Source of the DNA: an uncultured Roseburia sp.
GTDB lineage: Bacteria; Bacillota; Clostridia; Lachnospirales; Lachnospiraceae
Reading direction: 5' to 3'
Assembly: GCA_900539115.1 (NCBI GenBank)
Contig: UQAQ01000004.1
Span: 1-64,000, forward strand
Length of the DNA: 64,000 nt
Shown here: piece after piece, positions 25,457-35,263 of the stretch
Layout: every line of letters begins with the position of its first letter
How positions within the stretch are numbered: position 1 is the stretch's first letter
Translations under genes and position numbers: made by a program
Notes under the pieces: generated by a model
The model's database searches: none
The model's input: the letters and a program-made list of their open reading frames with translations, nothing else
Told to the model about the DNA's origin: nothing

Positions 25457-27871
25457 TTATCGTCCCAGATATCGTTCTCTGTCTCTTGCTTCGCGTAATT
25501 TATCCTTTGTTGTCAATTTCCAATTGATCTTCCGACTCTCTTTTTTACCTACTACAAGACTTCGAAGGATCACCACAAAGTTCAGTTTCGGGCAGTATTC
25601 GCGAATCCAATCTGTCAATCCGTCACATACTGCCTCTTTTTCAAACACATACAGCGTCGTATCTTCTTTTCCCTGAATCTGCGGAAGCCATTTTTCAAAC
25701 TCCTGAAAATTCTGTATCGACGGCGCATAAAGCCATTCTCTTTTGATACGGCCATTCTTTTTACGTGAAATGCCCGCCACAAAACTCTGCAATTTTTCAT
25801 TCCACTCTTTCGTATCCACTGCCGGATTTGGCTTTTTCACGGCTTTTTCTGCCTGCTCATGAATCCATTCCAAAACCTCATCCAATGTCGCTTTTTGCTC
25901 CCACTGTTCCTTTTTCCATGTCTCTGTTTTTCCCTGTGTCCAGTCTCTTTCGCAGTCAAATGCAGTATAATGGCAAACAGGTTTTCCAAAACTTTCCATA
26001 GCCGTTATTTCTCTGCCTGCCTCTCCCACTGCAGCATCACATCCGGCAAGCACTTCATAAGGGTCTGACCCCTTTTTTTCCTGAATGCTTGCAGAAAAAC
26101 AAATATGTTTCCAGCCTTCGTCTACCAGACGGCGGCGTATCGTACGAGGATAATGTACCAAAATCTTCTCATTGTCGCGCAGATTGGCATCCAGATACAA
26201 AAGCTGTCTCTTTAACTCACTTAAAAATAAAAAGTTTTTGCTGTCTTTCAATCCCGGAAAGGCTTTTGGTGCCGGCAGATATGCAGTAACAAATACGGTC
26301 TCCTCTTCTTCGCGCACACTTGGAAACGGAAGGTCTTTCAACGAAACAAAAACCCCCTTCTTTTCACAGAGTTCCCGCATATTGTAAGCCTCTAAACATT
26401 TTCCAAATATTTCCTTCTTTTCTTTGGGAAACAAGATCACATCTGCCTGTGCAAGACTGAACTGAATTCCCTGCATATTTTTTGCCGAATACGACGCAAA
26501 CCGTCCTTCTCCATAATATGTCGGAAGGAAATCCATAAAGACAAACTTCTGTCCTTTGCGCTTGCGGTAATACCCCGGAAATGCCTGATTGTTCATAACA
26601 ATTTCCGCGGTCGCCAGTTTTTCGATATATTCCGGCGATGTAATCTCGATAGCAGAAACCGCTTGTCCCAGTTTTTCTTCAAACTGTTTCTGTTTTGCGG
26701 CATCGGCAGCGACAACACAGACTTCATAAGAATCTGACGCACTCAACGCCTTCGCCATATAATATCCGGTCTCAATGCAGTCATTGCCATGATAACTCTC
26801 GATCAAAACCAGACCTTTTTGAACCGGCTTTTCTGCCATTATTTCTTCAAACACCTGTGCCTTACGAATCTTCTTTGGTGCCGGTTTATTGATATTTTCT
26901 TCTTTTTCCGGCATTTCTTCTATCGTTTTTTCAACCGTTTCTTCTTCAGCCTCTTCGTTTTTCTTTCTCTCCTGATAAGCCTTCGATTCTTTCCATCCTG
27001 GGAAATAGGCATCCAACAATGTTTCTGACCGCTCGCGGAACTCTTTTTCAAACGAAAAATCTCCATATTTTTCCATTTCATCAAAACGTGCCTGAATGTG
27101 GCGGATATGGAAAAACAGTAAAATTTCCTGAAACTTCTCAAATGCCCCTTTTTCGATAAACTTCTCATCTACTATTTCCAGGGCATCGAGAATCTGCATA
27201 TGCCTTTGGTCAAACGTACTCATCGTTCCGCCTTTTCGTCCTTTGATATAATAGTACAATTTTTCATGAACGCGGCCGACTTTCTTGGCACTCAAAAAAA
27301 GCGGAAATACCGCTGCAAGATCTTCAAATATGATTCCTTCCGGGAACGCAAACCCGGCATTTTCCATCAGTTCTTTCCGGTATAACTTGTTCCAAGGATA
27401 TGGCGCATTTAACCGCAGGATCTCCGGATTTTCAAAAATACTCTGATCAAATTCTCCGCGGCACCCTGCCTGATAAACCTGAATTTCTCCCGTCTCGTCA
27501 TCACAGCCATAATAGCCGCACGTAACCAGATCACAATCCTTTTCTTCGGCTTCCTGAACCAAATATTCATACATCCGCGGGCTCACAAAATCGTCCGCAT
27601 CGACAAACCCGATATAATCCCCTGTCGCATAGGAAATTCCGTTGTTTCTCGCTGCTGCTTGCCCTGCATTTTCCTGCGCATAAAGAAACACTTTCCCCGC
27701 AAAGCGGCTGACGTATTCTTCAATGATCCCTCTCGTTCCATCTGTGCTTCCATCATCGATCACAAGGATTTCCAGATGCGGATACGTCTGATACACCAGA
27801 GAATCCAGACATCGTCTCAAATACTTTTCTACATTATACGCCGGTACAATGACGCTGATTTTCTTATTCAT
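25457..27871 (-). CDS. GT2 glycosyltransferase fused to a degenerate CDP-glycerol-transferase-like region
   Basis: 804 residues. The N-terminal GT-A domain (1-about 240) has IDDGSTDGT and the metal-binding DADD, so it is a plausible sugar transferase. A charged linker (about 290-345, Glu/Lys-rich) leads to a second region (about 350-690) whose opening LVLIESYHGNDCIETGYYMAKAL and MNNQAFPGYYRKRKGQKFVFMD follow the TagB/TagF order, but the catalytic WHGT motif is replaced by FLPTYYGEG. The last 100 residues are basic. The ATG at 27871 has GGAGG 5 bases upstream. It lies between the Wzy-like and YfhO genes. The acceptor is unknown. Confidence 0.75.
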   Translation of the reverse strand: MNKKISVIVPAYNVEKYLRRCLDSLVYQTYPHLEILVIDDGSTDGTRGIIEEYVSRFAGKVFLYAQENAGQAAARNNGISYATGDYIGFVDADDFVSPRMYEYLVQEAEEKDCDLVTCGYYGCDDETGEIQVYQAGCRGEFDQSIFENPEILRLNAPYPWNKLYRKELMENAGFAFPEGIIFEDLAAVFPLFLSAKKVGRVHEKLYYYIKGRKGGTMSTFDQRHMQILDALEIVDEKFIEKGAFEKFQEILLFFHIRHIQARFDEMEKYGDFSFEKEFRERSETLLDAYFPGWKESKAYQERKKNEEAEEETVEKTIEEMPEKEENINKPAPKKIRKAQVFEEIMAEKPVQKGLVLIESYHGNDCIETGYYMAKALSASDSYEVCVVAADAAKQKQFEEKLGQAVSAIEITSPEYIEKLATAEIVMNNQAFPGYYRKRKGQKFVFMDFLPTYYGEGRFASYSAKNMQGIQFSLAQADVILFPKEKKEIFGKCLEAYNMRELCEKKGVFVSLKDLPFPSVREEEETVFVTAYLPAPKAFPGLKDSKNFLFLSELKRQLLYLDANLRDNEKILVHYPRTIRRRLVDEGWKHICFSASIQEKKGSDPYEVLAGCDAAVGEAGREITAMESFGKPVCHYTAFDCERDWTQGKTETWKKEQWEQKATLDEVLEWIHEQAEKAVKKPNPAVDTKEWNEKLQSFVAGISRKKNGRIKREWLYAPSIQNFQEFEKWLPQIQGKEDTTLYVFEKEAVCDGLTDWIREYCPKLNFVVILRSLVVGKKESRKINWKLTTKDKLREARDRERYLGR

Positions 27872-27889
27872 AGCTACCTCCAACACACA

Positions 27890-29332
27890 TTATTCTGCAG
27901 CTTCTGCCAGTGAATTATCAAAAAGGTCCCCAAAAGCAAACCAATACATAAATGCCGGAAACACCTCAAATGGTAAAAACAGACATTCTGTCAACGTTGC
28001 AATTACAAATCCCACACATATTGCAGTGATTAAAAACGCATACGTCGCATTTCTTCTCCGATTCGTCCAATAAAACTGAATCGACCGGATCACACTCAAT
28101 ATCGTAATGATCAAGTATAAGAACATCGCCGGCACACCATATGTATACGCAAACTGAAGCCAGTTATTGTGCGCATGTGCCACTTTTTTCCCATTTACTG
28201 TCAACGTAATACGCCGGTGTCCCTTCCAATTTAATTTCTTTAAATACGCCTTATAAATTGTAATTCGTCCATTGGAAATTTTATTCAACGTGGAATTTCC
28301 ATCCAGACTTGCGATCAGACGCCCAATGATACTGTTTTCTTTAAATTCCTTCTTTTCCTTTGGTTCCGGAATCTGCACACTTTCAATCGCATCCGACTCT
28401 GCCAGCACTTTATCTCCGATTCCTTCTATTTTCTCTCCATTGGACAAATATAATACGTCTTCCTCAAACAAGATCGGATGTCCTACTAAATTCGGAATAT
28501 GACGCACACCGGCAAAAAATACCGGATAACATACTACTGTAATCAATGCCAGAAGAAGAAATCCCTTTACCGTCTCTTTCCACTTATGATTTGTTTTTCC
28601 GAGACAGATCCGAAGTACTACCCATAAAATCAGAATTCCACAGACTGCCAGCATTGCGGTACGTGCCTGCGAAACAGAAATGTAAAATAATACCAGGGCC
28701 AGCTGAATATAGGTCGGCCATGCCTTTCGGAATTTCTTTCCCGTCTCTACATTCCAGTCAAGATCGGACATATAGATAGCAAAAATGACATACAAATAAA
28801 GTCCAAACGTATTTGGATTCGTAAATATTCCCGCATATCTCCCCCCTTCAAAAAACGGGCGGAACAAAAAAGAAATGACTGCCATCAAAAGAAACGATAT
28901 TTTTACGGCATCCTTCAAACTCTTCCACAACAAATCTTTCCGGCTGTTATTCTGCCACACAAAAAACACTCCCGGCAACACAAATGCCAGTATGATCCCA
29001 AGTCCGCAGGCTTTCTTACTGACGAGAAAGTCGGAGATCGTAAACATGATACACATTCCAAACCATGCGACACTAAGCCCCTTATGCCACTTTCTCCGCT
29101 CCAGTTTCTTATCCAATGAAAAGATCGCAATCACTAACATCAGGAAGATACCGCAAACGGTATTATAAAAATAACTCTCTTTCATTAACACATAACGGAC
29201 AATGCAAAAAAGCACAAGATCCGCCATAAAACAAGCTGTTAAAACCCGGTATCTCACTTTCGGCTGGATTTTCCGAACAATCGGAATCCACGGAGATAAT
29301 AAGCGGATAAATAAATCCTGCAGCCAGTTCAT
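27890..29332 (-). CDS. O-antigen ligase/polymerase-like membrane protein (Wzy/WaaL fold)
   Basis: About 480 residues, 10-12 predicted helices, with a large outside loop (about 295-385) and the hallmark HAHNNWLQFAYTYGVPA before the last helices, as in PF04932 ligases and polymerases. It probably polymerises or transfers a lipid-linked glycan outside the membrane. I set the start at 29332 (MNWLQDLF), where GGAG is 9 bases upstream; a longer form begins inside the sugar transferase gene. The gene sits 20 bases after that transferase. Confidence 0.82.
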   Translation of the reverse strand: MNWLQDLFIRLLSPWIPIVRKIQPKVRYRVLTACFMADLVLFCIVRYVLMKESYFYNTVCGIFLMLVIAIFSLDKKLERRKWHKGLSVAWFGMCIMFTISDFLVSKKACGLGIILAFVLPGVFFVWQNNSRKDLLWKSLKDAVKISFLLMAVISFLFRPFFEGGRYAGIFTNPNTFGLYLYVIFAIYMSDLDWNVETGKKFRKAWPTYIQLALVLFYISVSQARTAMLAVCGILILWVVLRICLGKTNHKWKETVKGFLLLALITVVCYPVFFAGVRHIPNLVGHPILFEEDVLYLSNGEKIEGIGDKVLAESDAIESVQIPEPKEKKEFKENSIIGRLIASLDGNSTLNKISNGRITIYKAYLKKLNWKGHRRITLTVNGKKVAHAHNNWLQFAYTYGVPAMFLYLIITILSVIRSIQFYWTNRRRNATYAFLITAICVGFVIATLTECLFLPFEVFPAFMYWFAFGDLFDNSLAEAAE

Positions 29333-29352
29333 TTCATCACTCTCCATTCCTC

Positions 29353-30030
29353 TTAATGAAGCACAGCAGCCACTGTTTGGATCAAAATTACCAAATCTTT
29401 CCAAAAAGAAAAATTGCGTATGTAGTCTAGGTTGTACTTCATTTTCTCCGGTAAAATCTGCTCTATGTAAATTTTATCCGGATCCCCTTCTCCATTTAAT
29501 AAACGTTCTTCATCCTTATATTCAATGCTCGCCGGTGAAGTCACTCCGGCAGGCATAAGCAGTGTCGCGTACATCTTCTTTGTATACGCATCCACATATT
29601 TTTCTACTTCCGGACGGGTTCCCACAAAGGACATCTCCCCTTTTAAAATGTTGATCAGCTGAGGCAGTTCATCTAACCGGACTTTTCGTAGAAAATGCCC
29701 GACTCCTGTCACTCTGCTGTCGCCACTGACCGTAACCTGGCTTCCCTTTTGCGGGGCATCCGATACCATCGTACGGAACTTATAAATCTGAAAACGCTTT
29801 CCATAGGTTGTCACACGGGTCTGACGAAAAATCACCTCTCCCGGCGATGAACCTTTTACCGCGATGGCAATAATCAGCATAAACGGGCTTAAGACCACAA
29901 GAAGGATCAACGACATAACAATATCAAAAACACGCTTTGCCACAAGACTTCCCCGCTTCTGTTTTAAGATATTGTAATATTCTTCCACTTCTTCGCTTCG
30001 CATAAAATCCGGAAGATTTTCCCATTTCAT
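29353..30030 (-). CDS. Bacterial sugar transferase (polyprenyl-phosphate glycosyl-1-phosphate transferase)
   Basis: 225 residues, a small monotopic enzyme: one re-entrant hydrophobic helix (about 33-58) followed by the catalytic domain with VIFRQTRV, IYKFRTM, LDELPQLINILKGEMSFVGTRP. It starts glycan assembly by moving a sugar-phosphate from UDP-sugar to undecaprenyl phosphate. The stop of the upstream aminotransferase gene is adjacent (1-base gap), so an amino-sugar is a likely substrate. The first 30 residues form an N-terminal extension. The sugar itself is not determined. Confidence 0.92.
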   Translation of the reverse strand: MKWENLPDFMRSEEVEEYYNILKQKRGSLVAKRVFDIVMSLILLVVLSPFMLIIAIAVKGSSPGEVIFRQTRVTTYGKRFQIYKFRTMVSDAPQKGSQVTVSGDSRVTGVGHFLRKVRLDELPQLINILKGEMSFVGTRPEVEKYVDAYTKKMYATLLMPAGVTSPASIEYKDEERLLNGEGDPDKIYIEQILPEKMKYNLDYIRNFSFWKDLVILIQTVAAVLH

Positions 30031-30031
30031 G

Positions 30032-31267
30032 TTATTTGTTCCGTCCTTTCACTGCATTCACCGCTTCGCTAAAGATCTGAATCACATATTCGATCTGCTC
30101 ATCTGTCAATTTCGTATGGAGCGGCAGTGAGATTTCATTGACAAACTGCGCATGCGCATGCGGATAATTTTCGATATCAAATCCCATATTTTTATAAGCG
30201 GTAAGCAGCGGCAGCGGTTTATAATGTACGTTTGCAGCCACTCCTTTTTCTCCCATATACCGGATGATATCATTCCGCATCTGTGCCGTAATGCCCTCCA
30301 CGCGGAGAAGATACAGATGTCCGCTGGAAACGGCATTGTCTGTCTTATGTGGCAGATAATGCAATTTGATTCCTGTTTCTTTGGTAATTTTATCCATTCC
30401 CATATTGTATCTGGCGATAATCTCCTGTCTGCGTTTCAGAAGTCCCTCATAGCGGTCTAATTGCGCCAGACCGATCGCAGCCTGGATGTCTGTCATATTA
30501 CATTTATATGCCGGGAATAAGATATCATACTCCCAGGCACCTGCTTTCGTCTTTGACAACGCATCTTTCGTCTGTCCATGCAGAGAAAGAAGCATATATT
30601 CCCGGTAAATCTCTGCCGAATCAATACCGTCTAACGGTTTCCATACCACGGCACCGCCTTCAGCCGTCGTCAGATTTTTTACCGCATGAAAAGAAAACGA
30701 AGTAAAGTCCGCCCACCGGCCACTCTTCTTTCCTTCTTTTTCAGCTCCAAATCCATGCGCGCAGTCTGCCAGCACTAAAATTCTTCCCAGTGCCTTCTGA
30801 TAAGGATTTTCTGACGGCTGGTACAACTCTTTCTTCTTCTCAACGACCTCATAAATCTTCGAATAATCACACAATACTCCTGCCACATCTACCGGCATAA
30901 CAGCTTTTGTCGCCGGTGTAATCGCCTGTTCCAGTTTTTCATAATCCATCTCCAAAGAATCTTTCCGGGTATCCACAATCACCAGTTTTGCCCCGGTATG
31001 ACAGATGGAACTTGCGGTCGCCGTGTAGGTATAGGCTGTCGTGATCACTTCATCTCCCGGTCCGATTCCAAACAAGCGCAGTGTCATCTCCATACACGCT
31101 GTCGCAGAATTCAGACAGACGGCTCCGTCTGTTCCGCAATAAGCGGCAATCCTTTTTTCAAATTCTTTTGTTTTCGGTCCGGTTGTAATCCAGCCAGACT
31201 GAAGTGTATCTACTACTCCTTTGATCTCCTCTTCACTAATATCCGGCGGGGAAAATGGTACGTTCAT
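30032..31267 (-). CDS. DegT/DnrJ/EryC1/StrS aminotransferase
   Basis: 411 residues, PLP-dependent sugar aminotransferase. Motifs: SATACMEM (phosphate binding), LADCAHGFGA with Asp168, and SFHAVKNLTTAEGG with the Schiff-base Lys197. It probably puts an amino group on a 4-keto-nucleotide sugar for the glycan started by the next gene; no dehydratase is nearby. Start at 31267 (MNVPFSPPDI) with GGAAG 7 bases upstream; a longer reading frame has no ribosome site. A 103-base gap with a hairpin separates it from the LCP gene. Confidence 0.9.
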   Translation of the reverse strand: MNVPFSPPDISEEEIKGVVDTLQSGWITTGPKTKEFEKRIAAYCGTDGAVCLNSATACMEMTLRLFGIGPGDEVITTAYTYTATASSICHTGAKLVIVDTRKDSLEMDYEKLEQAITPATKAVMPVDVAGVLCDYSKIYEVVEKKKELYQPSENPYQKALGRILVLADCAHGFGAEKEGKKSGRWADFTSFSFHAVKNLTTAEGGAVVWKPLDGIDSAEIYREYMLLSLHGQTKDALSKTKAGAWEYDILFPAYKCNMTDIQAAIGLAQLDRYEGLLKRRQEIIARYNMGMDKITKETGIKLHYLPHKTDNAVSSGHLYLLRVEGITAQMRNDIIRYMGEKGVAANVHYKPLPLLTAYKNMGFDIENYPHAHAQFVNEISLPLHTKLTDEQIEYVIQIFSEAVNAVKGRNK

Positions 31268-31302
31268 TTTTCTTCTTCCTTTCCAAATGATTCCAAATGC
31301 AA

Positions 31303-31337
31303 CAAAAGACTCCTGCTGGGCACAGAGGAATCTTTTG
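31303..31337 (-). terminator. Hairpin between the LCP gene and the aminotransferase gene
   Basis: CAAAAGACTCCT (31303-31314) pairs with AGGAATCTTTTG (31326-31337) with one mismatch. The U-tract on the minus strand is weak (TTGCATTT). It could end the LCP transcript or only reduce read-through into the glycan genes. I found no strong promoter between it and the aminotransferase gene. Confidence 0.5.
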
Positions 31338-31370
31338 TTTTTATTACTACCTAACAAAATCGTTATTTTA

Positions 31371-32876
31371 TTACTTTATCGCCTTATCTTCGTCACCCGG
31401 CATCGCACTATCGTCATCCGAAGAACTTTCTGACTTTTCATTTTTTACAGACTCCGGTGTCGCTTCCAGCACTTTATTGATTCTCTTTGTAATTTTCGCT
31501 ACCGAATTATAATCCGGTACGCAGACATACAATTTTCTTGACTGATAGGAATATGTCGTCTTGCTTGCGCCCTGTCCGGCTGCGTTTGCATATTTGATCG
31601 TCCACTGTGACATATCATTCAATTGCATTTTAGCAAGTGCTGTAATCTCTTTTGTCGACATGTTTGTCTGGAAATTCTTGGAAGCCGTCTTCAAGAGATC
31701 TGCATAATTTGGCAGGATGTCCGGTGACATTGCCTTATTCAAAATGGCCTCGATCATATGCTGGTGATCTCTTCCTCGCTGATAATCACCATTTGCAAAA
31801 TGATGTCTCTCACGGCAGAATGCCAATGCCTGTTTTCCATTTACCTGGTTATAACCCTTTTTGAAGCTTGGACCCCAGTCGGAAGTAAAGTCATAATCAG
31901 AATATACTTTAACACCGCCCAAAAGGTCTACAATCTTACGTACGCTCGTAAAGTTGACACGCACATAATAATCAATATCAATACCATACAGATTTTCCAA
32001 AGTTCCGATGGAACAATCTACTCCATGGATTCCGGCATGTGTAAGTTTATCCGGAATTCCATTTGACACCGTCAGTGGTACATAATAATCACGTGGTGTC
32101 GAAGTCAAAAGAATCTGCTTTGTATTTGGATTAACCGTTACGATAACATTTACATCACTTCGACTCGTCGTCTTAATGCTTCCATACACATCAATACCAC
32201 TCAAGTATACATTAAATGGCGTCTTCGTAATATCATCCAGTTTTTCATCTTCCTGAATTATGGTTTCTACTTTGTGCGTATTCAGTACACGGGTGTCGTC
32301 CGAAAATGTCTTATAATATTCTTCAATCGGGCTGCGGTTTGCCTCATTGATGACGATAACATTAACATCTTTCGCATAAAGCGCATCAATCAATGTATCA
32401 TTGTCCTGATATTCTATCGTTGCCGGCTCTTTTCCGATCGCCGCCTGCACCTCTGCCAATGCTTTATTCGTATTCTCACGGTCATTTGCAGCAAGAATAC
32501 CAAAAGTATAATCTTTTGTATCATAAATACTTTGAGCCGGATCATCTTTCAATACAATACAGGAAATCTCATCTACTTTTACCTGCTGACCCGCCATCTC
32601 ATCAATGGCAGAATACGTATTTACACAATAATATCCGCCTCCGATATAGAAAAAACATATCAGCGCACACAGTACACGTCCCACAATATATATCTTGTCT
32701 GTCATCTGGCTGAATACCTCATATGCCAGTAAAAACAAGCACAAAACAATAAGTGCCACAATATATTTGAGTGGAATAAAACCAACATAAAATGCAACGC
32801 CAACCAATGCCGCACTGATCAAAAACTGTACGATCAGAAAGACAAGGCTCAATTTTCGGCTAAGTAATGTTTTCAC
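31371..32876 (-). CDS. LytR-CpsA-Psr (LCP) family polymer transferase
   Basis: 501 residues from a GTG start (GGAGG 6 bases upstream). Three N-terminal membrane helices (about 10-90), an accessory region (about 100-215) and the LCP catalytic domain (about 220-410) with RSDVNVIVTVNP, TSTPRDYYV and FCRERHHFANGDYQRGRDHQ. The conserved Arg and Asp residues are present, so it is likely an active enzyme that moves a lipid-linked wall polymer onto peptidoglycan. The tail after residue 470 is acidic and Ser-rich. It follows the tag-like genes and has its own promoter. Confidence 0.93.
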   Translation of the reverse strand: MKTLLSRKLSLVFLIVQFLISAALVGVAFYVGFIPLKYIVALIVLCLFLLAYEVFSQMTDKIYIVGRVLCALICFFYIGGGYYCVNTYSAIDEMAGQQVKVDEISCIVLKDDPAQSIYDTKDYTFGILAANDRENTNKALAEVQAAIGKEPATIEYQDNDTLIDALYAKDVNVIVINEANRSPIEEYYKTFSDDTRVLNTHKVETIIQEDEKLDDITKTPFNVYLSGIDVYGSIKTTSRSDVNVIVTVNPNTKQILLTSTPRDYYVPLTVSNGIPDKLTHAGIHGVDCSIGTLENLYGIDIDYYVRVNFTSVRKIVDLLGGVKVYSDYDFTSDWGPSFKKGYNQVNGKQALAFCRERHHFANGDYQRGRDHQHMIEAILNKAMSPDILPNYADLLKTASKNFQTNMSTKEITALAKMQLNDMSQWTIKYANAAGQGASKTTYSYQSRKLYVCVPDYNSVAKITKRINKVLEATPESVKNEKSESSSDDDSAMPGDEDKAIK

Positions 32877-32926
32877 GATATACCTCCATTTTTATCTAGT
32901 TATGTTTTTTTGTCTAAAACATAATT

Positions 32927-32955
32927 ATTATATACTATCAGTCTGAAAAAATCAA
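32927..32955 (-). promoter_or_regulatory. Sigma-A promoter of the LCP gene
   Basis: On the minus strand TTGATT, 17-base spacer, TATAAT. The -35 and part of the spacer overlap the 3' end of the tagF-like gene. The leader is about 45 bases. Confidence 0.7.
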
Positions 32956-34047
32956 TGCAAAAAGTCGAGAAGTTGCATTTCCATCTAAGAATGGAAAATT
33001 TTCTCTGACAAAAGATTCTTTTTGCGGATACTTCTGTTCTTTCAGGCAGGAAAGCAGTTCCTCTTCTGTCTCAATGACCGGGCCGGGTACAAAAGAACGA
33101 TAATCCCGGTAAAAACTTCTTCCCGTTTGTTCAAATTCTTTCAGATCATACGCATAAAACAACATCGGCCGTTCCAGCAGACAGTATTCAAATACAATCG
33201 AAGAATAATCCGTGATCAATACTTCTGCCGCTGCAAGAAGTGTAGCAATCTCCGGATATTCAGACACATTGTAAATTCCTTTTTCCTTCCATCCTTCTAA
33301 TGTCTCCTTCAGATGGGTAGCAATGTGCGGATGAAGGCGAATAAAAAGTACATCCTCTTTTCCCAGACTATCTGCTGTTTTTTGCAGATTCAAATGCAGT
33401 TTCGGGTTGGAAACTTCTGTGTCCCGGAATGTCGGTGCATACAAAATACATCGCTTTTCTTTCATCTCCGGATAATCCTGATAAAACTGTTCTACTTTTT
33501 TAGTCAGGTATTGTTTATCAAGCATCCGGTCAGTCCGCGGATTTCCAATCACGTAAATCCGGGAAGGATCTACGGCAAATGCACTCGCATACTCTTTTTT
33601 TACTGCCTCTGAATTCACAATCAAATGCGTAATCCTCTGATTGGCACGATATTCCAATTTTTTTAATGTTCCGGTATTGACATCCTGTCCAAACCGTTTG
33701 ATTGTGCCGGTTCCATGCCAAAGCTGAACGACTTTTACATTTTTTCCAAAATGTAAATAAGCCATCGGCAGAAACTCATTATCCAGAAAAACATACGATG
33801 CAGTTGCAAGGTGGTAGGCTTTTTTCACGAAAAAATCTACCGGTCTGCGGATCGTATTGTTTCTTGTAAACCAGACCTGTTCATATCCCGGCTTTTCCTC
33901 TTTTAACCGCCGGGAAACGATCCCTATGTTTCCATCCGGCCCGGCATCGTGTGTCGCCACCAGAAAAACTTTGTTTTTCTTACGCGGGCAAAGCCGGAAC
34001 AAATGGAAAAACAATGCAAATAACAGATACCCTGCCTGCTTTATCAT
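32938..34047 (-). CDS. CDP-glycerol glycerophosphotransferase (TagB/TagF-like)
   Basis: 369 residues, a GT-B fold enzyme of teichoic acid synthesis. Motifs: VVQLWHGTGTIKRFG, THLIVNSEAVK, GNPRTDRML, RLHPH, and ITDYSSIVFEY. At 369 residues it is close to primases such as TagB and shorter than TagF polymerases. It would transfer glycerol phosphate from CDP-glycerol onto a lipid-linked acceptor at the inner membrane face. It overlaps the cytidylyltransferase gene by four bases (ATGA). The N-terminal 16 residues may anchor it to the membrane. Confidence 0.88.
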   Translation of the reverse strand: MIKQAGYLLFALFFHLFRLCPRKKNKVFLVATHDAGPDGNIGIVSRRLKEEKPGYEQVWFTRNNTIRRPVDFFVKKAYHLATASYVFLDNEFLPMAYLHFGKNVKVVQLWHGTGTIKRFGQDVNTGTLKKLEYRANQRITHLIVNSEAVKKEYASAFAVDPSRIYVIGNPRTDRMLDKQYLTKKVEQFYQDYPEMKEKRCILYAPTFRDTEVSNPKLHLNLQKTADSLGKEDVLFIRLHPHIATHLKETLEGWKEKGIYNVSEYPEIATLLAAAEVLITDYSSIVFEYCLLERPMLFYAYDLKEFEQTGRSFYRDYRSFVPGPVIETEEELLSCLKEQKYPQKESFVRENFPFLDGNATSRLFALIFSD

Positions 34048-34445
34048 GCCTCACTTTTCCCCAATCCGAGATCCTGTTTTATTTTCGATGTAGAAATCCC
34101 TTCCGTTCTTGGAAGATACACCACCTCACAGTAATCTTTCAGAAAATCAAATTTTCCCTTCCAGTCATCTCCCATAACAAAAATATCTACATTATTATTT
34201 ACCACATCATCAATTTTCTGTTCCCACGTGTATTCCGGAAGCACTTCATCTACATATTTGATCGCTTCCAAAATAATCTTGCGGTCTTCATAGGAATGAT
34301 AGGCTTTTTTTCCTTTGATCGCATTAAATTCATCACTGGACAATACGACGATCAGATAATCGCCAAGTTCCCTTGCCCGGCGCAGCAAATTGATATGTCC
34401 AACATGCAGCAAATCATAAGTTCCGTAAGTAATTACTTTTTTCAT
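34044..34445 (-). CDS. tagD: Glycerol-3-phosphate cytidylyltransferase
   Basis: 133 residues, full length for TagD. Nucleotidyltransferase signature HVGH (14-17) in GTYDLLHVGH, and the C-terminal TEGISTSKIKQ. It makes CDP-glycerol from CTP and glycerol 3-phosphate, the donor for the overlapping transferase gene. GGAGG is 9 bases before the ATG. Part of the tagG-tagH-tagD-tagF order. Confidence 0.95.
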   Translation of the reverse strand: MKKVITYGTYDLLHVGHINLLRRARELGDYLIVVLSSDEFNAIKGKKAYHSYEDRKIILEAIKYVDEVLPEYTWEQKIDDVVNNNVDIFVMGDDWKGKFDFLKDYCEVVYLPRTEGISTSKIKQDLGLGKSEA

Positions 34446-34474
34446 CTTTTTACCCTCCGTAATTAAAAACTTGA

Positions 34475-35233
34475 TTAATCTTCCCGTTCCATCCCCAGCT
34501 TTTCATCATACAGATCGACGATGTCTTCCACTTCGCCCTGTGCGACCAGACGTCCATGTTCCAGTAAAATTCCTTTGTTACACATCCGCAGTACCTGATC
34601 CGTCGAGTGAGATACAAACAAAACGGTAACTCCTTTATCAAACATACTCTGTATTCTCGCTTCACATTTTTTCCGGAAGCGTTTATCTCCTACACTAAGA
34701 ACCTCATCCAGTATGAGTATTTCCGGTTCTACTACTGTAGCAATAGAGAATCCCAGTCTTGCTTTCATACCGGATGAATAGTTTTTGATCGGAACATCGA
34801 TAAATTTTCCAAGTTCCGAAAACTCTACAATGTCTTTATATTTTTTATCAATAAATTCTTTGCTGTAACCAAGAACGGCTCCATACAGATAAATATTCTC
34901 CGCTCCGGTATACTGTTTATCAAATCCGGCACCCAGTTCCAGAAGCGGAACGATCTTTCCGTTGCATTTTACCGTTCCCTCCGTCGGTTTGAGCACGCCG
35001 GCAATGACCTTAAGCAGTGTACTTTTTCCCGCACCATTGAGTCCCATGATCCCCACACGGTCTCCGCGCTTAATCTCAAAATTCACATCTTTCAGTGCCC
35101 AGAACTCCTGATACATCAACTCTTTTTTCAGCATTTTAATGACATATTCTTTTATATTATCTACTTTCTGTGAGCTCAGATTAAATTTCATACTCACATG
35201 TTCCACAGATAATGCGGTCTTCTTACTTGCCAT
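34475..35233 (-). CDS. tagH: Teichoic acid/polysaccharide ABC exporter ATPase (TagH-like)
   Basis: 252 residues. N-terminal region typical of polymer exporters (ALSVEHVSMKFNLSSQKVDNIKEYV), Walker A GLNGAGKST, signature YSSGMKARLGF, Walker B ILILDEVLSVGD. It lacks the long C-terminal extension of Bacillus TagH, so it resembles the short TarH/RfbB form. Pairs with the permease gene 30 bases upstream to flip a lipid-linked polymer across the membrane. Confidence 0.92.
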   Translation of the reverse strand: MASKKTALSVEHVSMKFNLSSQKVDNIKEYVIKMLKKELMYQEFWALKDVNFEIKRGDRVGIMGLNGAGKSTLLKVIAGVLKPTEGTVKCNGKIVPLLELGAGFDKQYTGAENIYLYGAVLGYSKEFIDKKYKDIVEFSELGKFIDVPIKNYSSGMKARLGFSIATVVEPEILILDEVLSVGDKRFRKKCEARIQSMFDKGVTVLFVSHSTDQVLRMCNKGILLEHGRLVAQGEVEDIVDLYDEKLGMERED

Positions 35234-35263
35234 TTTCTTCCATCCTCCATTAACAATTTCAAA

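Noticed and set aside
31268..31357. Longer N-terminus for the DegT aminotransferase
   Set aside because: The added 30 residues come from the intergenic hairpin region and have no ribosome site; family members begin near MNVPFSPP.
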